A stretch of DNA of 64,000 nucleotides from Sedimenticola selenatireducens DSM 17993 (GTDB lineage Bacteria; Pseudomonadota; Gammaproteobacteria; Chromatiales; Chromatiaceae). The notes below the pieces were generated by a model, which saw nothing but the letters and a program-made list of their open reading frames with translations, was not told where the DNA came from and did not search any database. The position numbers and the translations under genes were made by a program. The DNA lies in NCBI RefSeq assembly GCF_000428045.1, contig NZ_ATZE01000001.1:62265-126264 (forward strand), in the 5' to 3' direction. Positions 42,510-52,855 of this stretch are shown here, in pieces (position 1 is the first letter of the stretch; each line of letters begins with the position of its first letter).

Positions 42510-44399
42510 ATGAGCAGCAGTTCTTACGACGCTTCCGCCATTGAGGTGCTGAGTGGCCTGGAGCCGGTGCGTAAACGCCCCGGCATGTATACCGATACCA
42601 GCCGCCCAAATCACCTGGCTCAGGAGGTGATCGACAACAGCGTGGATGAGGCGGTCGCCGGCCACGCCACCACCATCGAGGTCACCCTGTACAAGGACGG
42701 CTCGCTTGAGGTGAAGGATGACGGCCGTGGCATGCCGGTGGATATTCATCCGCAGCAGGGACTGCCTGGAGTTGAGGTGATTCTCACCAAGCTGCATGCG
42801 GGCGGCAAGTTCTCCAACAAGAATTACCAGTTCTCCGGTGGTCTGCACGGTGTCGGTGTGTCGGTGGTGAACGCGCTATCGAAGCATCTGGAAATCTGGG
42901 TCAAACGTGACGGCGCCGAGTACAACATGGCCTTTGCCGGTGGCCACAAGGCGTCCGATCTGGAAGAGGTGGGCCGGGTTGGCAAGAACAACACCGGCAC
43001 CCGGCTGCGCTTCTGGCCGGATGCCAAATATTTTGATTCAGGGAAATTCTCGGTGCGCCAGTTGCTGCATGTATTGCGCGCCAAGGCGGTACTCTGTCCC
43101 GGGTTGAAGGTGCTGTTTCTGGATGAGAACAGTGGCGACAACTACGAGTGGTATTACGAGGATGGCCTGCAGGACTATCTGCTGGATGCCCTGCAGGGGC
43201 TGGAGTTGTTACCCGAGCCCCCGTTTGTCGGCTCCATGTCCGGAAATTCCGAGGCGGCCGACTGGGCCGTGGCCTGGCTGCCGGAGGGCGGCGAGGCGGT
43301 CACCGAGAGCTATGTCAACCTGATTCCTACCGCCCAGGGCGGTACCCACGTCAACGGGCTGCGTTCCGGTCTTACCGACGCGGTGCGGGAGTTCTGCGAA
43401 TTTCGCAACCTGCTGCCGCGCGGGGTCAAACTGGCGCCGGAGGATGTGTGGGGTCGCTGCTGCTACATCCTGTCGGTGAAGCTGGCCGATCCGCAGTTCT
43501 CCGGCCAGACCAAGGAGCGACTCTCCTCCCGCGAGTGTGCGGCCTTTGTATCGGGCGTGGTGAAAGACGCCTTCAGCCTCTGGCTGAACCAGCATACCGA
43601 TGCGGGTGAACGGCTGGCCGACATGGCGATCAATGCCGCCCAGTCGCGGCTGCGGGCAGGCCGCAAGGTGCTGCGCAAGAAGGTGACCCAGGGACCGGCG
43701 TTGCCCGGCAAGCTGGCCGATTGCAGCAGTGTGGATACCACCCGTAGCGAACTGTTCCTGGTGGAGGGTGATTCCGCCGGCGGTTCGGCCAAGCAGGCAC
43801 GGGACCGGGAGTTTCAGGCGATCATGCCGTTGCGGGGCAAGATCCTGAATACCTGGGAAGTGGACTCCGCCGAGGTGCTGGCGTCCCAGGAGGTGCATGA
43901 CATCTCGGTGGCGATCGGCGTGGAGCCGGGCTCCGATGATCTGAGTAAGCTGCGTTTCGGCAAGATCTGTATCCTCGCCGATGCCGACTCGGACGGCGCC
44001 CATATCGCCACGCTGCTCTGTGCCCTGTTCCTGCGGCATTTCCGCAAGCTGGTGCAGGAGGGGCATGTTTATGTGGCAATGCCGCCGCTCTACCGGATCG
44101 ATGTGGGTAAACATATCTTTTACGCGCTGGACGACTCCGAGCGTCAGGGCGTGCTGGATCGGATCGCCGCGGAGAAACTGACTGGCAAGGTAAGTGTCCA
44201 ACGCTTCAAGGGGCTGGGCGAAATGAATCCGCTGCAATTGCGCGAGACTACTATTGATCCGGATACCCGGCGGCTGGTGCAATTGACCATCGACGCGGGT
44301 GATGACACCAACGGTATGATGGATATGCTGCTGGCGAAGAAGCGGGCCTCGGACCGCAAGCATTGGCTACAGGAGAAAGGTGATCTGGCGGAGGTGTAA
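42510..44399 (+). CDS. parE: DNA topoisomerase IV subunit B
   Basis: ParE is the ATPase subunit that drives decatenation of daughter chromosomes with ParC. The 629-residue protein has the GHKL ATPase (VIDNSVDEAVAGHA, DDGRGMPVDIHP, GGLHGVGVSVVNAL), the transducer domain and the TOPRIM part with LVEGDSAGGSAKQARDREFQ and ILADADSDGAHIATLL. The sequence EVDSAEVLASQEVHDIS at this site is typical of ParE rather than GyrB, and length also fits ParE. Confidence 0.97.
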   Translation: MSSSSYDASAIEVLSGLEPVRKRPGMYTDTSRPNHLAQEVIDNSVDEAVAGHATTIEVTLYKDGSLEVKDDGRGMPVDIHPQQGLPGVEVILTKLHAGGKFSNKNYQFSGGLHGVGVSVVNALSKHLEIWVKRDGAEYNMAFAGGHKASDLEEVGRVGKNNTGTRLRFWPDAKYFDSGKFSVRQLLHVLRAKAVLCPGLKVLFLDENSGDNYEWYYEDGLQDYLLDALQGLELLPEPPFVGSMSGNSEAADWAVAWLPEGGEAVTESYVNLIPTAQGGTHVNGLRSGLTDAVREFCEFRNLLPRGVKLAPEDVWGRCCYILSVKLADPQFSGQTKERLSSRECAAFVSGVVKDAFSLWLNQHTDAGERLADMAINAAQSRLRAGRKVLRKKVTQGPALPGKLADCSSVDTTRSELFLVEGDSAGGSAKQARDREFQAIMPLRGKILNTWEVDSAEVLASQEVHDISVAIGVEPGSDDLSKLRFGKICILADADSDGAHIATLLCALFLRHFRKLVQEGHVYVAMPPLYRIDVGKHIFYALDDSERQGVLDRIAAEKLTGKVSVQRFKGLGEMNPLQLRETTIDPDTRRLVQLTIDAGDDTNGMMDMLLAKKRASDRKHWLQEKGDLAEV

Positions 44400-44429
44400 T
44401 CGTTGTCTCCCTGCCGGTGACTTCAGACT

Positions 44430-45029
44430 ATGACGAAATCAACAAGCAGATGTAATTTATGGGTCGGCTTGATCGCACTCCTGCTGTCACAGGTGGGGCT
44501 GGCGGAGAGCAATAGTCCCCTGACGGCAAAGAAGGGGGACGCCAATTTTTACGGGCCAAACGAGTCGGTCAATCCCAATGTGGAGGAGTATGAGTGGACT
44601 GAGAAAGATTCCCAGCTTCCACCCTTTCCGGAAGATGACAATCTGATTGAATTTCAGGTCACCCGACCCAGCGCCTCTTTCAGCTATTTTATCGACGCCA
44701 ACTCCATCAGCTATACCGAGGCGGATGGAGTTGTGCGCTATACCCTGGTGATCAGATCCCGCAACGGGGCGAATAATGTCGCCTTCGAGGGAATGCGTTG
44801 TACGACGAATGAATACAAGACCTACGCTTTTGGTAATGGCGAGGGCAAGTTCGTGCGGCCGCGTCGCATCGAATGGAAGCCGATTTCGGAGAATGGCTAT
44901 ACCCGCTATCGCAAGGACCTGGCCGAGTTCTATTTCTGCAATTTCCATATTGTGAATCTCAGCGCGGAAAAGATCATCCGTGAACTCAAATATGCCAGAC
45001 CGCAGGTCCGAGAATCAGGGTTTTACTAG
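44430..45029 (+). CDS. CNP1-like family protein
   Basis: The 199-residue product has a signal peptide (LWVGLIALLLSQVGLAES). The core matches the CNP1-like family: EYEWTEKDSQLPPFPEDDNLIEF, FSYFIDANSISY, DGVVRYTLVIRSRNGANNVAFEGMRC and YKTYAFGNGEGKFVRPR. The function of the family is unknown; it is probably periplasmic. The stop codon TAG (45027-45029) lies inside the left terminal repeat of a MITE-like element, so the C-terminus may have been altered by its insertion. Confidence 0.88.
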   Translation: MTKSTSRCNLWVGLIALLLSQVGLAESNSPLTAKKGDANFYGPNESVNPNVEEYEWTEKDSQLPPFPEDDNLIEFQVTRPSASFSYFIDANSISYTEADGVVRYTLVIRSRNGANNVAFEGMRCTTNEYKTYAFGNGEGKFVRPRRIEWKPISENGYTRYRKDLAEFYFCNFHIVNLSAEKIIRELKYARPQVRESGFY

Positions 45030-45193
45030 GAGTTTGTCGGGCTTGACCGATCGTAGCGAGGGAAAGCCGATTTGAGACAGATTTTTTGATCTTTCGAGGC
45101 GAATAGTGGGCCTATTCAACGAGGAAGACCGGAAAATATGGCCAAATCCGGCTTTTCCGCAGTAGATCAGTGTTAAGTCCGACAGACTCCTAG
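45026..45193. mobile_element. MITE-like element with terminal inverted repeats
   Basis: The 168-bp element starts CTAGGAGTTTGTCGGGCTT and ends AAGTCCGACAGACTCCTAG; the ends are inverted repeats with two mismatches over 19 bases. The interior is non-coding. The outer CTAG is palindromic, so it may include a target duplication. It sits between convergent genes and supplies the CNP1-like gene's stop codon. No transposase is nearby, so it would be moved in trans. Confidence 0.85.
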
Positions 45194-45217
45194 ACCAGGC
45201 CCAACCCCGGCGGAGCT

Positions 45218-46513
45218 TCAAACACCGGTGTAAAGATGGAGCGCCAGCGTAGCGACACCCAGCATCACCAGGGCAAAGCCCGCATTCATGCGCAGCAGTG
45301 TGAAGGCATTGATATGGTATCGGCCCTGAATGGTCAGATGCAGGCCGGAAAAGGGTGTGGTGCTGACGCCAATCGCCCAGGTCATGAGGAACGTGATACC
45401 GAGCAGATTGGGGTCGACCCCCAGCGGTGAGAGGATGCCCCCGGCGGTGGCAATACTGATGACGGGATGAATGCCGATCACCGATACCGATACCATTGTC
45501 AGCAGCAGCAGGCTCGCCTCAGTGGCCCCGAAAGTCTGCACATCCACCGAGAGGTTGCTGGCCTGGATGGCGCTTGCGATACCGGTGGCCAGCACCCCGG
45601 CGGCGAGAAACAGCAGCAACTCACCTGACATGCGCGGCAGTCCGACGCGGATGTGTTGACGATAGGCGCCAAGCCCCGCTCTCCCATGTCGGAGCAGCAG
45701 TAACAGCAAGGTCACCGAGAGTGACAGGGTGGAGATCAGGGTCAGGATTGGGATGGTCGGCCAGGCGTGATGCAGCAGCATCAACATGAGTGCCAGCAGG
45801 GCCGGAATCCACAATGCACTGAACTGCATCGGATAGCCGTGAAAGCTGTCGGCACGGCTGTTGCGGGTCAGTTCCCAGCCAGTCAACAGCAATGCCAGCA
45901 TGGCCACCGGAAAACCCACGGTGGAGAGGGTGGTCAGTTGAGATCCCGGGGCATTGGAGAGGGCGATACCCATGGCGGCAAAAAACGGTGACCAGCAGGC
46001 CGCCATGGCAAACCCGCGGGACAGTACGCAGGCCTGCAACGGCGTCATGGCCCGGTTGGCGGAGAGCCGGTCCCCGATGATGACAATCGAGGACATGTTG
46101 ATCACGGTTCCGAGAAAATGAACCCCGAACAGGGTGCGCCAGAGTGGTCTGTCTCCCTGTGGCAATGCCTCGTCACAGATAGCGGGCTGGGTAACCAGCC
46201 TGAGGAAACTGACCGAGGCCAGCATGGCCAGCATGGCCTGATTGGTGCTGAACACCTTTTCAAATGGAATTACTGCGCCGGAGAGTGCCCCCCAGAGCAG
46301 TCCGCAGCCGCCCACCAGCAGCATGGCGATTACCTGAATTCGCTGCACCGTATTGGTGCTGGTTGCCAGCAGCAGGGCTGTCAGCCAACCGGCCCCACCC
46401 GCCAGATAGGCAGGAAGATTTCCATACAGACCGTGCAGGATCGACAGCAGCGCCATCAGGAACAGGATTGATCCTGCCAGCTTTTCGGCCGCCCGTTGGT
46501 GGAGTTGTTTCAA
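45218..46513 (-). CDS. Polytopic membrane transporter, unclassified
   Basis: The 431-residue protein has about eleven to twelve hydrophobic helices, including LAGSILFLMALLSILHGLYG, VIAMLLVGGCGLLWGALSGAV, GFPVAMLALLLTGWEL and LLLFLAAGVLATGIASAI. The two segments FGVHFLGTVINMSSIVIIG and IGIHPVISIATAGGIL, each polar within a helix, resemble the re-entrant hairpins of ion-transporter-superfamily carriers. I cannot name the family or substrate. Confidence 0.65.
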   Translation of the reverse strand: MKQLHQRAAEKLAGSILFLMALLSILHGLYGNLPAYLAGGAGWLTALLLATSTNTVQRIQVIAMLLVGGCGLLWGALSGAVIPFEKVFSTNQAMLAMLASVSFLRLVTQPAICDEALPQGDRPLWRTLFGVHFLGTVINMSSIVIIGDRLSANRAMTPLQACVLSRGFAMAACWSPFFAAMGIALSNAPGSQLTTLSTVGFPVAMLALLLTGWELTRNSRADSFHGYPMQFSALWIPALLALMLMLLHHAWPTIPILTLISTLSLSVTLLLLLLRHGRAGLGAYRQHIRVGLPRMSGELLLFLAAGVLATGIASAIQASNLSVDVQTFGATEASLLLLTMVSVSVIGIHPVISIATAGGILSPLGVDPNLLGITFLMTWAIGVSTTPFSGLHLTIQGRYHINAFTLLRMNAGFALVMLGVATLALHLYTGV

Positions 46514-46757
46514 AGGCCCCGGGCTCCTGCGAGTAGGTGAGTGATACAGATGGGGCTGAGGTTTATCGTGGCCAAGGCAGCTCCAACGGGTTCAGTATCG
46601 GTAGGTGCGGGTTCAGCGGCAAATTTGGCTGAATAAATGCTTCCGATCATAACCGATCCTGATGCGTGACCGGGACGCCTTGTCATGGATTTCCCGATCT
46701 TGACACTCCGGTTGGCTCGGACCATCCTTGATTAAACGACCGTTTGAGGAGATCGTA

Positions 46758-47435
46758 ATGGCTTCGGAAGTGCCGGTGTTGGAATACAGTCTGGGTGAAG
46801 AGATCGCCCATGCCGTGACCCATGGCATCGGCGTCGCCCTGAGCATCGCCGGTCTGGCGGTTCTGGTGGCCTTCTCCGCGCTCTATGGCAACGCCTGGCA
46901 CATTGCCAGCAGCAGCATTTATGGTGCCACGCTGATCCTCTGCTATACCGCTTCGACGCTCTATCACAGTATTCCCCACCCCAAGGCCAAGCGGGTTTTG
47001 CGCCAGATTGATCACGCCACGATTTTTCTGCTGATTGCCGGCACCTATACCCCGTTTTCCCTGGTCAGTATGCGGGAGAGCTGGGGTTGGTGGCTGTTTG
47101 GCACGGTCTGGGGCATTGCTGTCGTCGGCATGATCTTCGAGCTGTTTACCGAGCAGCGCTACAAGAAGGTTTCACTCACGCTCTATCTGGGACTGGGTTG
47201 GCTGGCATTGGCGGCGGTTCAGCCGATGCTGGAGGCAATCGGGGTGGGCGGGCTGACCCTGCTGGTGATTGGTGGCCTGTTCTATTCCCTGGGCGTGATC
47301 TTCTATGCCTGGGAACGCTTGGCCTACAATCACGCCATCTGGCACCTGTTTGTGCTGGCGGGCAGTGCGTTCCATTTTTTTGCCGTGCTGTTTTACGTAA
47401 TCCCGGACGGCCACTGGCTGTCGTTACCCCGCTGA
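46758..47435 (+). CDS. trhA: Hemolysin III / TrhA (PAQR-family) membrane protein
   Basis: ATG 46758 has GAGGAGA 6 bases upstream; product 225 residues with seven helices. The PAQR metal-site motifs are present: EEIAHAVTHGIGVALS, YTASTLYHSIPHPKAKRVLRQIDHATIFLLIAGTYTPF, and the C-terminal NHAIWHLFVLAGSAFHFFAV. Members of this family are inner-membrane proteins implicated in membrane-fluidity homeostasis. Lytic activity is not implied. Confidence 0.93.
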   Translation: MASEVPVLEYSLGEEIAHAVTHGIGVALSIAGLAVLVAFSALYGNAWHIASSSIYGATLILCYTASTLYHSIPHPKAKRVLRQIDHATIFLLIAGTYTPFSLVSMRESWGWWLFGTVWGIAVVGMIFELFTEQRYKKVSLTLYLGLGWLALAAVQPMLEAIGVGGLTLLVIGGLFYSLGVIFYAWERLAYNHAIWHLFVLAGSAFHFFAVLFYVIPDGHWLSLPR

Positions 47436-47595
47436 TTCCCTGTTTGCCCTCGGTTTGCCTGGCCCGCTCACGGGTTATGCAACTCCCTGTGACATCTGCC
47501 GGCGCTTTTCGTATGATCCCCCTCCATGTGTGATATCCGGGCGTCTGCTGGTGTTAAACCCGGCTGATTCCTGGCAACCGGTTTGACAGGGTGAT

Positions 47596-49848
47596 ATGAG
47601 TAACGGAATCGACCAGAGTATCGAGGGCATCGAGCGGATGCCGTTAAAGGTGTTTACCGAGAAGGCGTACCTGGATTACTCCATGTACGTGATCCTCGAC
47701 CGGGCGTTGCCGTTTATCGGCGATGGCCTGAAGCCGGTGCAGCGGCGTATTGTCTATGCCATGTCGGAGCTGGGCCTTTCGGCCGGCTCCAAGCATAAAA
47801 AATCAGCCCGCACCGTGGGTGATGTACTGGGCAAGTTCCACCCGCACGGCGATTCCGCCTGTTACGAGGCGATGGTGCTGATGGCCCAGCCCTTCTCCTA
47901 TCGCTACACTCTGGTGGATGGTCAGGGTAACTGGGGCTCGCCGGATGACCCCAAGTCCTTTGCCGCCATGCGCTACACCGAGGCGCGTCTCACCCCCTAT
48001 GCCCAGGTGCTGCTCGCCGAGCTGGGCAAGGGGACGGTGGATTGGGTGCCCAATTTTGATGGCACGCTGAAAGAGCCATCCATGTTACCGGCCCGCCTGC
48101 CCAATCTGCTGCTCAACGGCACTACCGGTATCGCCGTGGGCATGGCCACCGATGTGCCGCCGCACAACCTGCGCGAAGTGGCGAGTGCCTGTATCCGGTT
48201 GCTGGAAAGTCCGAAGAGCACCCTGGAAGAGCTGTGTGAGCATATCCAGGGTCCGGATTATCCCACCGAGGCGGAGATCATCACCCCGCGTGAGGAGCTG
48301 ATGAAGGTCTATGAAACCGGTGGTGGCAGCATCCGCATGCGCGCCCGCTATATCCGGGAACAGGGTGATGTGGTGATCACGGCGTTGCCGCACCAGGTCT
48401 CGGGGGCCAAGATCCTGGAACAGATCGCCCAGCAGATGCAGGCCAAGAAGCTGCCCATGGTGGAAGACCTGCGGGATGAGTCGGATCATGAGAATCCGAC
48501 CCGCCTGGTGATTGTGCCGCGCTCCAATCGGGTTGATGTGGAGCGGCTGATGTCCCACCTGTTTGCCACCACCGATCTGGAGCGTACCTACCGGGTCAAC
48601 ATGAACGTGATTGGTCTCGACGGCAAGCCCCAGGTGAAGAACCTGCTGGGCCTGCTAAGGGAGTGGCTCGAGTTCCGTTATGAGACGGTGCGCCGCCGTC
48701 TGGAGCATCGTCTGGGCAAGGTACGAGACCGGCTGCATCTGCTGGATGGCCTGTTGATCGCATTCCTGAATCTGGATGAGGTGATCCGCATCATCCGCAG
48801 CGAGGATGAGCCGAAACCGGTATTGATGCAGCGCTTCGATCTGACCGAGTTGCAGGCCGACTACATCCTGGATACCAAACTGCGCCAGTTGGCGCGGCTG
48901 GAAGAGATGAAGATCCGTGCCGAACAGGATGAGCTGGCAAAGGAGCAGGAGTGGCTGGAGAAGACGCTCGGTTCCAAGCAGCGCATGACCACCCTGATCC
49001 GCAAGGAGATCCAGGAGGATGCCGAGAAATACGGGGATGAGCGACGTTCACCCATAGTCGCACGCCAGGCTGCCGAGGCGCTGGCCGAGACCGATCTCAC
49101 CCCGAGCGAACCGGTCACCGTGGTGCTGTCCGAGAAGGGTTGGGCGCGGGCCGCCAAGGGGCATGACATCGATCCCGCCAGTCTCAGCTACAAGGCCGGC
49201 GACAATTATCTGGACTCCGCCCATTTGCGCAGTAACCAGGCAGCGGTATTCATCGACTCGACGGGACGCAGCTATTCGGTGCCGGCGCATACCCTGCCAT
49301 CGGCCCGCAGTCAGGGAGAGCCCCTGACCGGGCGGTTGTCCCCCGCCAGCGGGGCTACTTTCAGCGTGGTGCTGGGGGGCGATCCGGAACAGTGGTATCT
49401 GGTTGCTTCCGATGCCGGCTACGGTTTCCTGGTGCAGTTGAAGGAACTGCATGCCAAAAACAAGGCCGGCAAGGCGCTGCTGACCCTGCCGAAAGGGGCC
49501 CGGGTACTGCATCCGGTGCAGGTGACCGATCGGGACAGCGATCGGGTGGTGGCTGTTACCAATGAGGGTCGCATGCTCACCTTCCCGGTTGCCGAACTGC
49601 CCGCCCTGAGTCGCGGCAAGGGCAACAAGATTATCGGTATCCCCGCCAAGCGGGTGGAGGATCGCATCGAATTTGTGGTGGCCGTAGCCTGCGTGCCCGA
49701 GGGCGGAAGGCTTACGGCCCACTCCGGCAAGCGCCATATTACGCTGAAACTGGCCGACCTGGAGCACTACCAGGGCGAGCGGGGTCGCCGGGGCAGCAAG
49801 CTGCCGCGCGGTTTCCAGAAGGTGGATCGGGTTGAGGTGGAGTTGTAA
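47596..49848 (+). CDS. parC: DNA topoisomerase IV subunit A
   Basis: ParC is the DNA-cleaving subunit of topoisomerase IV. The 750-residue protein has the winged-helix/active-site region [38 protein letters not shown] and the catalytic Tyr in [11 protein letters not shown]. The coiled-coil tower and a C-terminal beta-pinwheel ([19 protein letters not shown]) follow. Length matches E. coli ParC (752). The quinolone-region residues after HPHGD are S-A-C-Y-E, i.e. the unmutated Ser and Glu. Confidence 0.97.
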   Translation: MSNGIDQSIEGIERMPLKVFTEKAYLDYSMYVILDRALPFIGDGLKPVQRRIVYAMSELGLSAGSKHKKSARTVGDVLGKFHPHGDSACYEAMVLMAQPFSYRYTLVDGQGNWGSPDDPKSFAAMRYTEARLTPYAQVLLAELGKGTVDWVPNFDGTLKEPSMLPARLPNLLLNGTTGIAVGMATDVPPHNLREVASACIRLLESPKSTLEELCEHIQGPDYPTEAEIITPREELMKVYETGGGSIRMRARYIREQGDVVITALPHQVSGAKILEQIAQQMQAKKLPMVEDLRDESDHENPTRLVIVPRSNRVDVERLMSHLFATTDLERTYRVNMNVIGLDGKPQVKNLLGLLREWLEFRYETVRRRLEHRLGKVRDRLHLLDGLLIAFLNLDEVIRIIRSEDEPKPVLMQRFDLTELQADYILDTKLRQLARLEEMKIRAEQDELAKEQEWLEKTLGSKQRMTTLIRKEIQEDAEKYGDERRSPIVARQAAEALAETDLTPSEPVTVVLSEKGWARAAKGHDIDPASLSYKAGDNYLDSAHLRSNQAAVFIDSTGRSYSVPAHTLPSARSQGEPLTGRLSPASGATFSVVLGGDPEQWYLVASDAGYGFLVQLKELHAKNKAGKALLTLPKGARVLHPVQVTDRDSDRVVAVTNEGRMLTFPVAELPALSRGKGNKIIGIPAKRVEDRIEFVVAVACVPEGGRLTAHSGKRHITLKLADLEHYQGERGRRGSKLPRGFQKVDRVEVEL

Positions 49849-49927
49849 ATTCTGGTTTTTCGCAGCCTGAATCACGTTAATGACTGGTTTGAATCAGAGT
49901 GCCAGGGTGGTGCTGACTTCGTGAGTT

Positions 49928-50039
49928 GCTGTAGCCGACAGGTCGGTTTAGCCGAGGGCGTAAGCCAATAATTTTTCCGGTGCCGGGGCAAATAGTCCCG
50001 GGTTGTCGGATTACGCTTCGCTAATCCAACCTACGGTCC
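49928..50039. repeat. Dispersed intergenic repeat (GTAGGTTGGATTAG type)
   Basis: Two related units occur: TGTAGCCGACAGGTCGGTTTAGCCGAGGG near 49928-49970, and on the opposite strand GTAGGTTGGATTAGCGAAGCGTAATCCGAC at 50004-50036. Sequences like these are common intergenic repeats in Gammaproteobacteria. No gene lies here. Confidence 0.6.
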
Positions 50040-50413
50040 TGATCGGGGCTGGTTGGCGGTGGCAACCGCTCATCCAGCACCCGGTCGATCTCTTCCCGCA
50101 GGGTACGCTCCAGATCAGCGCGAAACCGTTCTGTCACTGAGTCAGCGACCTGTTCAATGGCTTCCAACATCTCACGCCTCAACTGTTCCCGCAATTGCTT
50201 CAGGTCGATCGACGGAGTGGCCGCGCCGTCGCGCCAGTCCGGATCAAACAGCGGCAGGTTGGCCTGGTTTGGGTCGGCCGAATCGATCAACCCCAGTTCG
50301 GTCGGCTCCACCACCTCATTAAGGATTGGAATGCCCTCATGATCCACTGGGAGCGGCGTTTCCGGGGGTGTCGTTTCCGGGGGGACCGGTTTGAATGGCC
50401 ATGTGAATTTCAT
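50021..50413 (-). CDS. Small acidic protein with C-terminal coiled coil, unknown function
   Basis: The preferred start is ATG 50413, giving 130 residues. The first half is Pro-rich (FKPVPPETTPPETPLPVDHEG). The second half is a charged amphipathic helix (IDLKQLREQLRREMLEAIEQVADSVTERFRADLERTLREEIDRVLDE), likely a coiled coil. It lies downstream of holC on the same strand, a position where small hypothetical genes are common in related genomes. Its end runs into a dispersed repeat. No function can be assigned. Confidence 0.6.
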   Translation of the reverse strand: MKFTWPFKPVPPETTPPETPLPVDHEGIPILNEVVEPTELGLIDSADPNQANLPLFDPDWRDGAATPSIDLKQLREQLRREMLEAIEQVADSVTERFRADLERTLREEIDRVLDERLPPPTSPDQDRRLD

Positions 50414-50501
50414 GCGACACATCCCTGTGTCACACCCTGACGGGCGGCCTGCGGCCGTGAAAATTGTCTCTCCTGCCAATTGTCCATTCTGAATTCCTTG
50501 A

Positions 50502-50640
50502 TTCAACCGCTAAGAGCGTAAAGAACACGAAGAAAAATATTGAGTTGTATTCTCCCGTTCATCCAACTGTCGGGGTGGTCCGAAACAATGAAGATTGGCC
50601 ACTGTATCTCTTTGCGCACTTTGCGCTCTTGGCGGTTGAA
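50502..50640. repeat. 139-bp imperfect palindromic element
   Basis: The left end TTCAACCGCTAAGAGCGTAA and the right end (complement TTCAACCGCCAAGAGCGCAA) are inverted repeats for about 30 bases with a handful of mismatches. The interior is non-coding. It lies between holC and the small hypothetical gene. Confidence 0.75.
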
Positions 50641-50655
50641 ATGAGGTTTTTAGGT

Positions 50656-51081
50656 TCACAGGTTGTGGGTGTTGAGGGTGTAGCCGCGGTCCCGGTAGGT
50701 TCGGTAGCGGCTGCGTCCGGCCTCGCGCACCGCCGGATCCTGGTCGATCAATTCGGCCACCCGGGAGAAACGGCTGAAGAAGGGGGGTACACCGGCCGCC
50801 AGGTTGACCAGTACATCGTGTTCGTCACCGGCCTGTTCGTTGTGTCCGATCAATACCGGTGTGAGCGTGCTGTCACTCTCGCTGATCAGGCCGTGTGGGA
50901 TGAAGCTCTCCTCCCGTTGCGTCCAGAGCAGCTTGTCCAGGTGCCGCGATTCCGCGTCCGAGTTGGTGTGCAGATAGACCCGGTGCCCCTGTTGCCAGGC
51001 CTTGTCGACAATGCGGCAGGCGAGCTGAAAGCGGTCGCCGGCCGACTGCTCACCCAGGATATAAAAATCGACCTGGGTCAT
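50656..51081 (-). CDS. holC: DNA polymerase III chi subunit
   Basis: HolC links the clamp loader to single-stranded-DNA-binding protein. The 141-residue product has VDFYILGEQSAGDRFQLACRIVDKAWQQGHRVYLHT, LDKLLWTQREESFIPHGL and VLVNLAAGVPPFFSRFSRVAELID, all typical. It overlaps pepA by 4 bases, the canonical pairing. Confidence 0.95.
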   Translation of the reverse strand: MTQVDFYILGEQSAGDRFQLACRIVDKAWQQGHRVYLHTNSDAESRHLDKLLWTQREESFIPHGLISESDSTLTPVLIGHNEQAGDEHDVLVNLAAGVPPFFSRFSRVAELIDQDPAVREAGRSRYRTYRDRGYTLNTHNL

Positions 51082-52577
51082 TTGGCCTGGCCTGCCCGTT
51101 TCAGCAGAAACTGCGAAAGCAGTGAAACGGGGCGCCCGGTGGCCCCTTTCTGATCACCGCTTCTCCAGGCGGTACCGGCGATATCCAGATGCGCCCATTT
51201 GAATTTTTTCGCATAGCGTGACAGGAAACAGGCGGCGGTAATGGTGCCGGCGCCCTTGCCACCAATATTGGCCATGTCGGCAAAGTTGCTCTTCAACTGC
51301 TCCTGATACTCATCCCAGAGCGGCAGTTGCCAGGCACGATCGGTGGCCCGGTTGCCGGCCTCCAGAAGCTCGGCGGCCAGCTTGTCATCATTACTCAGCA
51401 GGCCCGAAGCCTGGGACCCGAGGGCGATAATGCAGGCACCGGTCAGGGTGGCGACGTCCACTACGGCTGCGGGATCAAAGCGTTCCGCATAGGTGAGGGC
51501 GTCGCACAGGATGAGCCGGCCCTCGGCATCGGTGTTGAGGATCTCAATGGTCTGTCCCGACATGCTGGTGACGATATCGCCGGGCTTGTTGGCGGCTCCA
51601 TCGGGCAGGTTTTCCGAGGATGGGACGATCACCACCAGGTTGATCGGCAGTTCCATCCGGACACAGGCGGCCATGGCGCCCATGACGCTGGCGCCGCCAC
51701 ACATGTCGTACTTCATCTCATCCATGGCTGCGGCGGGTTTCAGCGATATACCACCGGCATCAAAGGTGAGGCCCTTGCCGATCAGTACCACCGGCTTGCT
51801 CTTTGGTTTGCCGCCCTTGTACTCCATGACAATCAGCTTGGCCGGTTCGCGGCTGCCGCGGGAGACTGAGAGCAGTGAACCCATGCCGAGGGACTGCATC
51901 TGCTTCTCCTCCAGCACCGATATTTTCAGTTTGGTCGACTGTTTGCCCAGCTGTCGGGCCTGATCCGCCAGGTAGCTCGGGGTGCAGAGATTGCCCGGCA
52001 GATTGGACAGGTTTTTGGCCAGGGTGATGCCGCTGGCGATTGCCTCGCCCTGGCTCACCGCACGCAGCACGGCCTGGCTCTTTTTCTGCTCGCCGATGAA
52101 CAGGCTCAATTTTTTCAGAGGCCGCTTGGGTGGCTTTGCCTCGCTTTTGCATTGATCGAAGCGGTAAACCTGGTCCTCGGCCGCGATGATCGATTCACGC
52201 AGTCGCTGTGCCAGATCGGTCTCCTTGATCTCCGGGGCGCAGAGGGCATTGGTAACCTCGATGACGCTGCTTTCGTTGAGTTGCTTCACGGCGCCGGCCC
52301 AGGCGGTGATGACCGACTTCAGGGTGAGTTCCTTTTCTGCCCCGAGGCCGACCAGCAGGATGCGTTCCGCCTGGATGCCGGGGATGTCATAGAGCATCAG
52401 GGACTGCCCGGTCTCACCCTCCATGTCGCCCTTCTTCAGGATGGCGCTGAGGTGCCCGTTACTGGCCTGGTCGATCTGCCTGGCCGGTCCGGCCAGTTGG
52501 CGACGGGTGAATACACCCAGTACGAGGCAGGCGGTACGCAGTGCGGATGGATCGCCTGATTTCACATGGTATTCCAT
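51078..52577 (-). CDS. pepA: Leucyl aminopeptidase (M17)
   Basis: PepA is a hexameric dizinc/manganese aminopeptidase and, in E. coli, also a DNA-binding protein. The 499-residue protein has metal and catalytic motifs VLIGKGLTFDAGGISLKP, DMCGGASVMGAM and NTDAEGRLILCDALTYA. It diverges from lptF-lptG across 278 bases, the usual arrangement. Confidence 0.97.
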   Translation of the reverse strand: MEYHVKSGDPSALRTACLVLGVFTRRQLAGPARQIDQASNGHLSAILKKGDMEGETGQSLMLYDIPGIQAERILLVGLGAEKELTLKSVITAWAGAVKQLNESSVIEVTNALCAPEIKETDLAQRLRESIIAAEDQVYRFDQCKSEAKPPKRPLKKLSLFIGEQKKSQAVLRAVSQGEAIASGITLAKNLSNLPGNLCTPSYLADQARQLGKQSTKLKISVLEEKQMQSLGMGSLLSVSRGSREPAKLIVMEYKGGKPKSKPVVLIGKGLTFDAGGISLKPAAAMDEMKYDMCGGASVMGAMAACVRMELPINLVVIVPSSENLPDGAANKPGDIVTSMSGQTIEILNTDAEGRLILCDALTYAERFDPAAVVDVATLTGACIIALGSQASGLLSNDDKLAAELLEAGNRATDRAWQLPLWDEYQEQLKSNFADMANIGGKGAGTITAACFLSRYAKKFKWAHLDIAGTAWRSGDQKGATGRPVSLLSQFLLKRAGQAK

Positions 52578-52855
52578 AGTGGTTCCCTGAATGGTTACTG
52601 TTTGTCTGTTGTTATTCCCGCCATGGCGGGCCGATGGTGCGATTGTTGCCGGTTTGCCCGCAGCCCGGTCAGGATGTACTATCCACCGCGGTTTCTGCGG
52701 AATTGAGTAAGGTGATGGTGACGTCGGTCACCATTCCATACTGCCCGGGTTTAGCCATTTCCCAAGTATTGTCATTGAGTAGTAGTCTACAAGAATTGTA
52801 ACCGTTTACCACCGATGCAGGATCACGCTCCGGTTTTTTCAACTGAACGCTTTTT

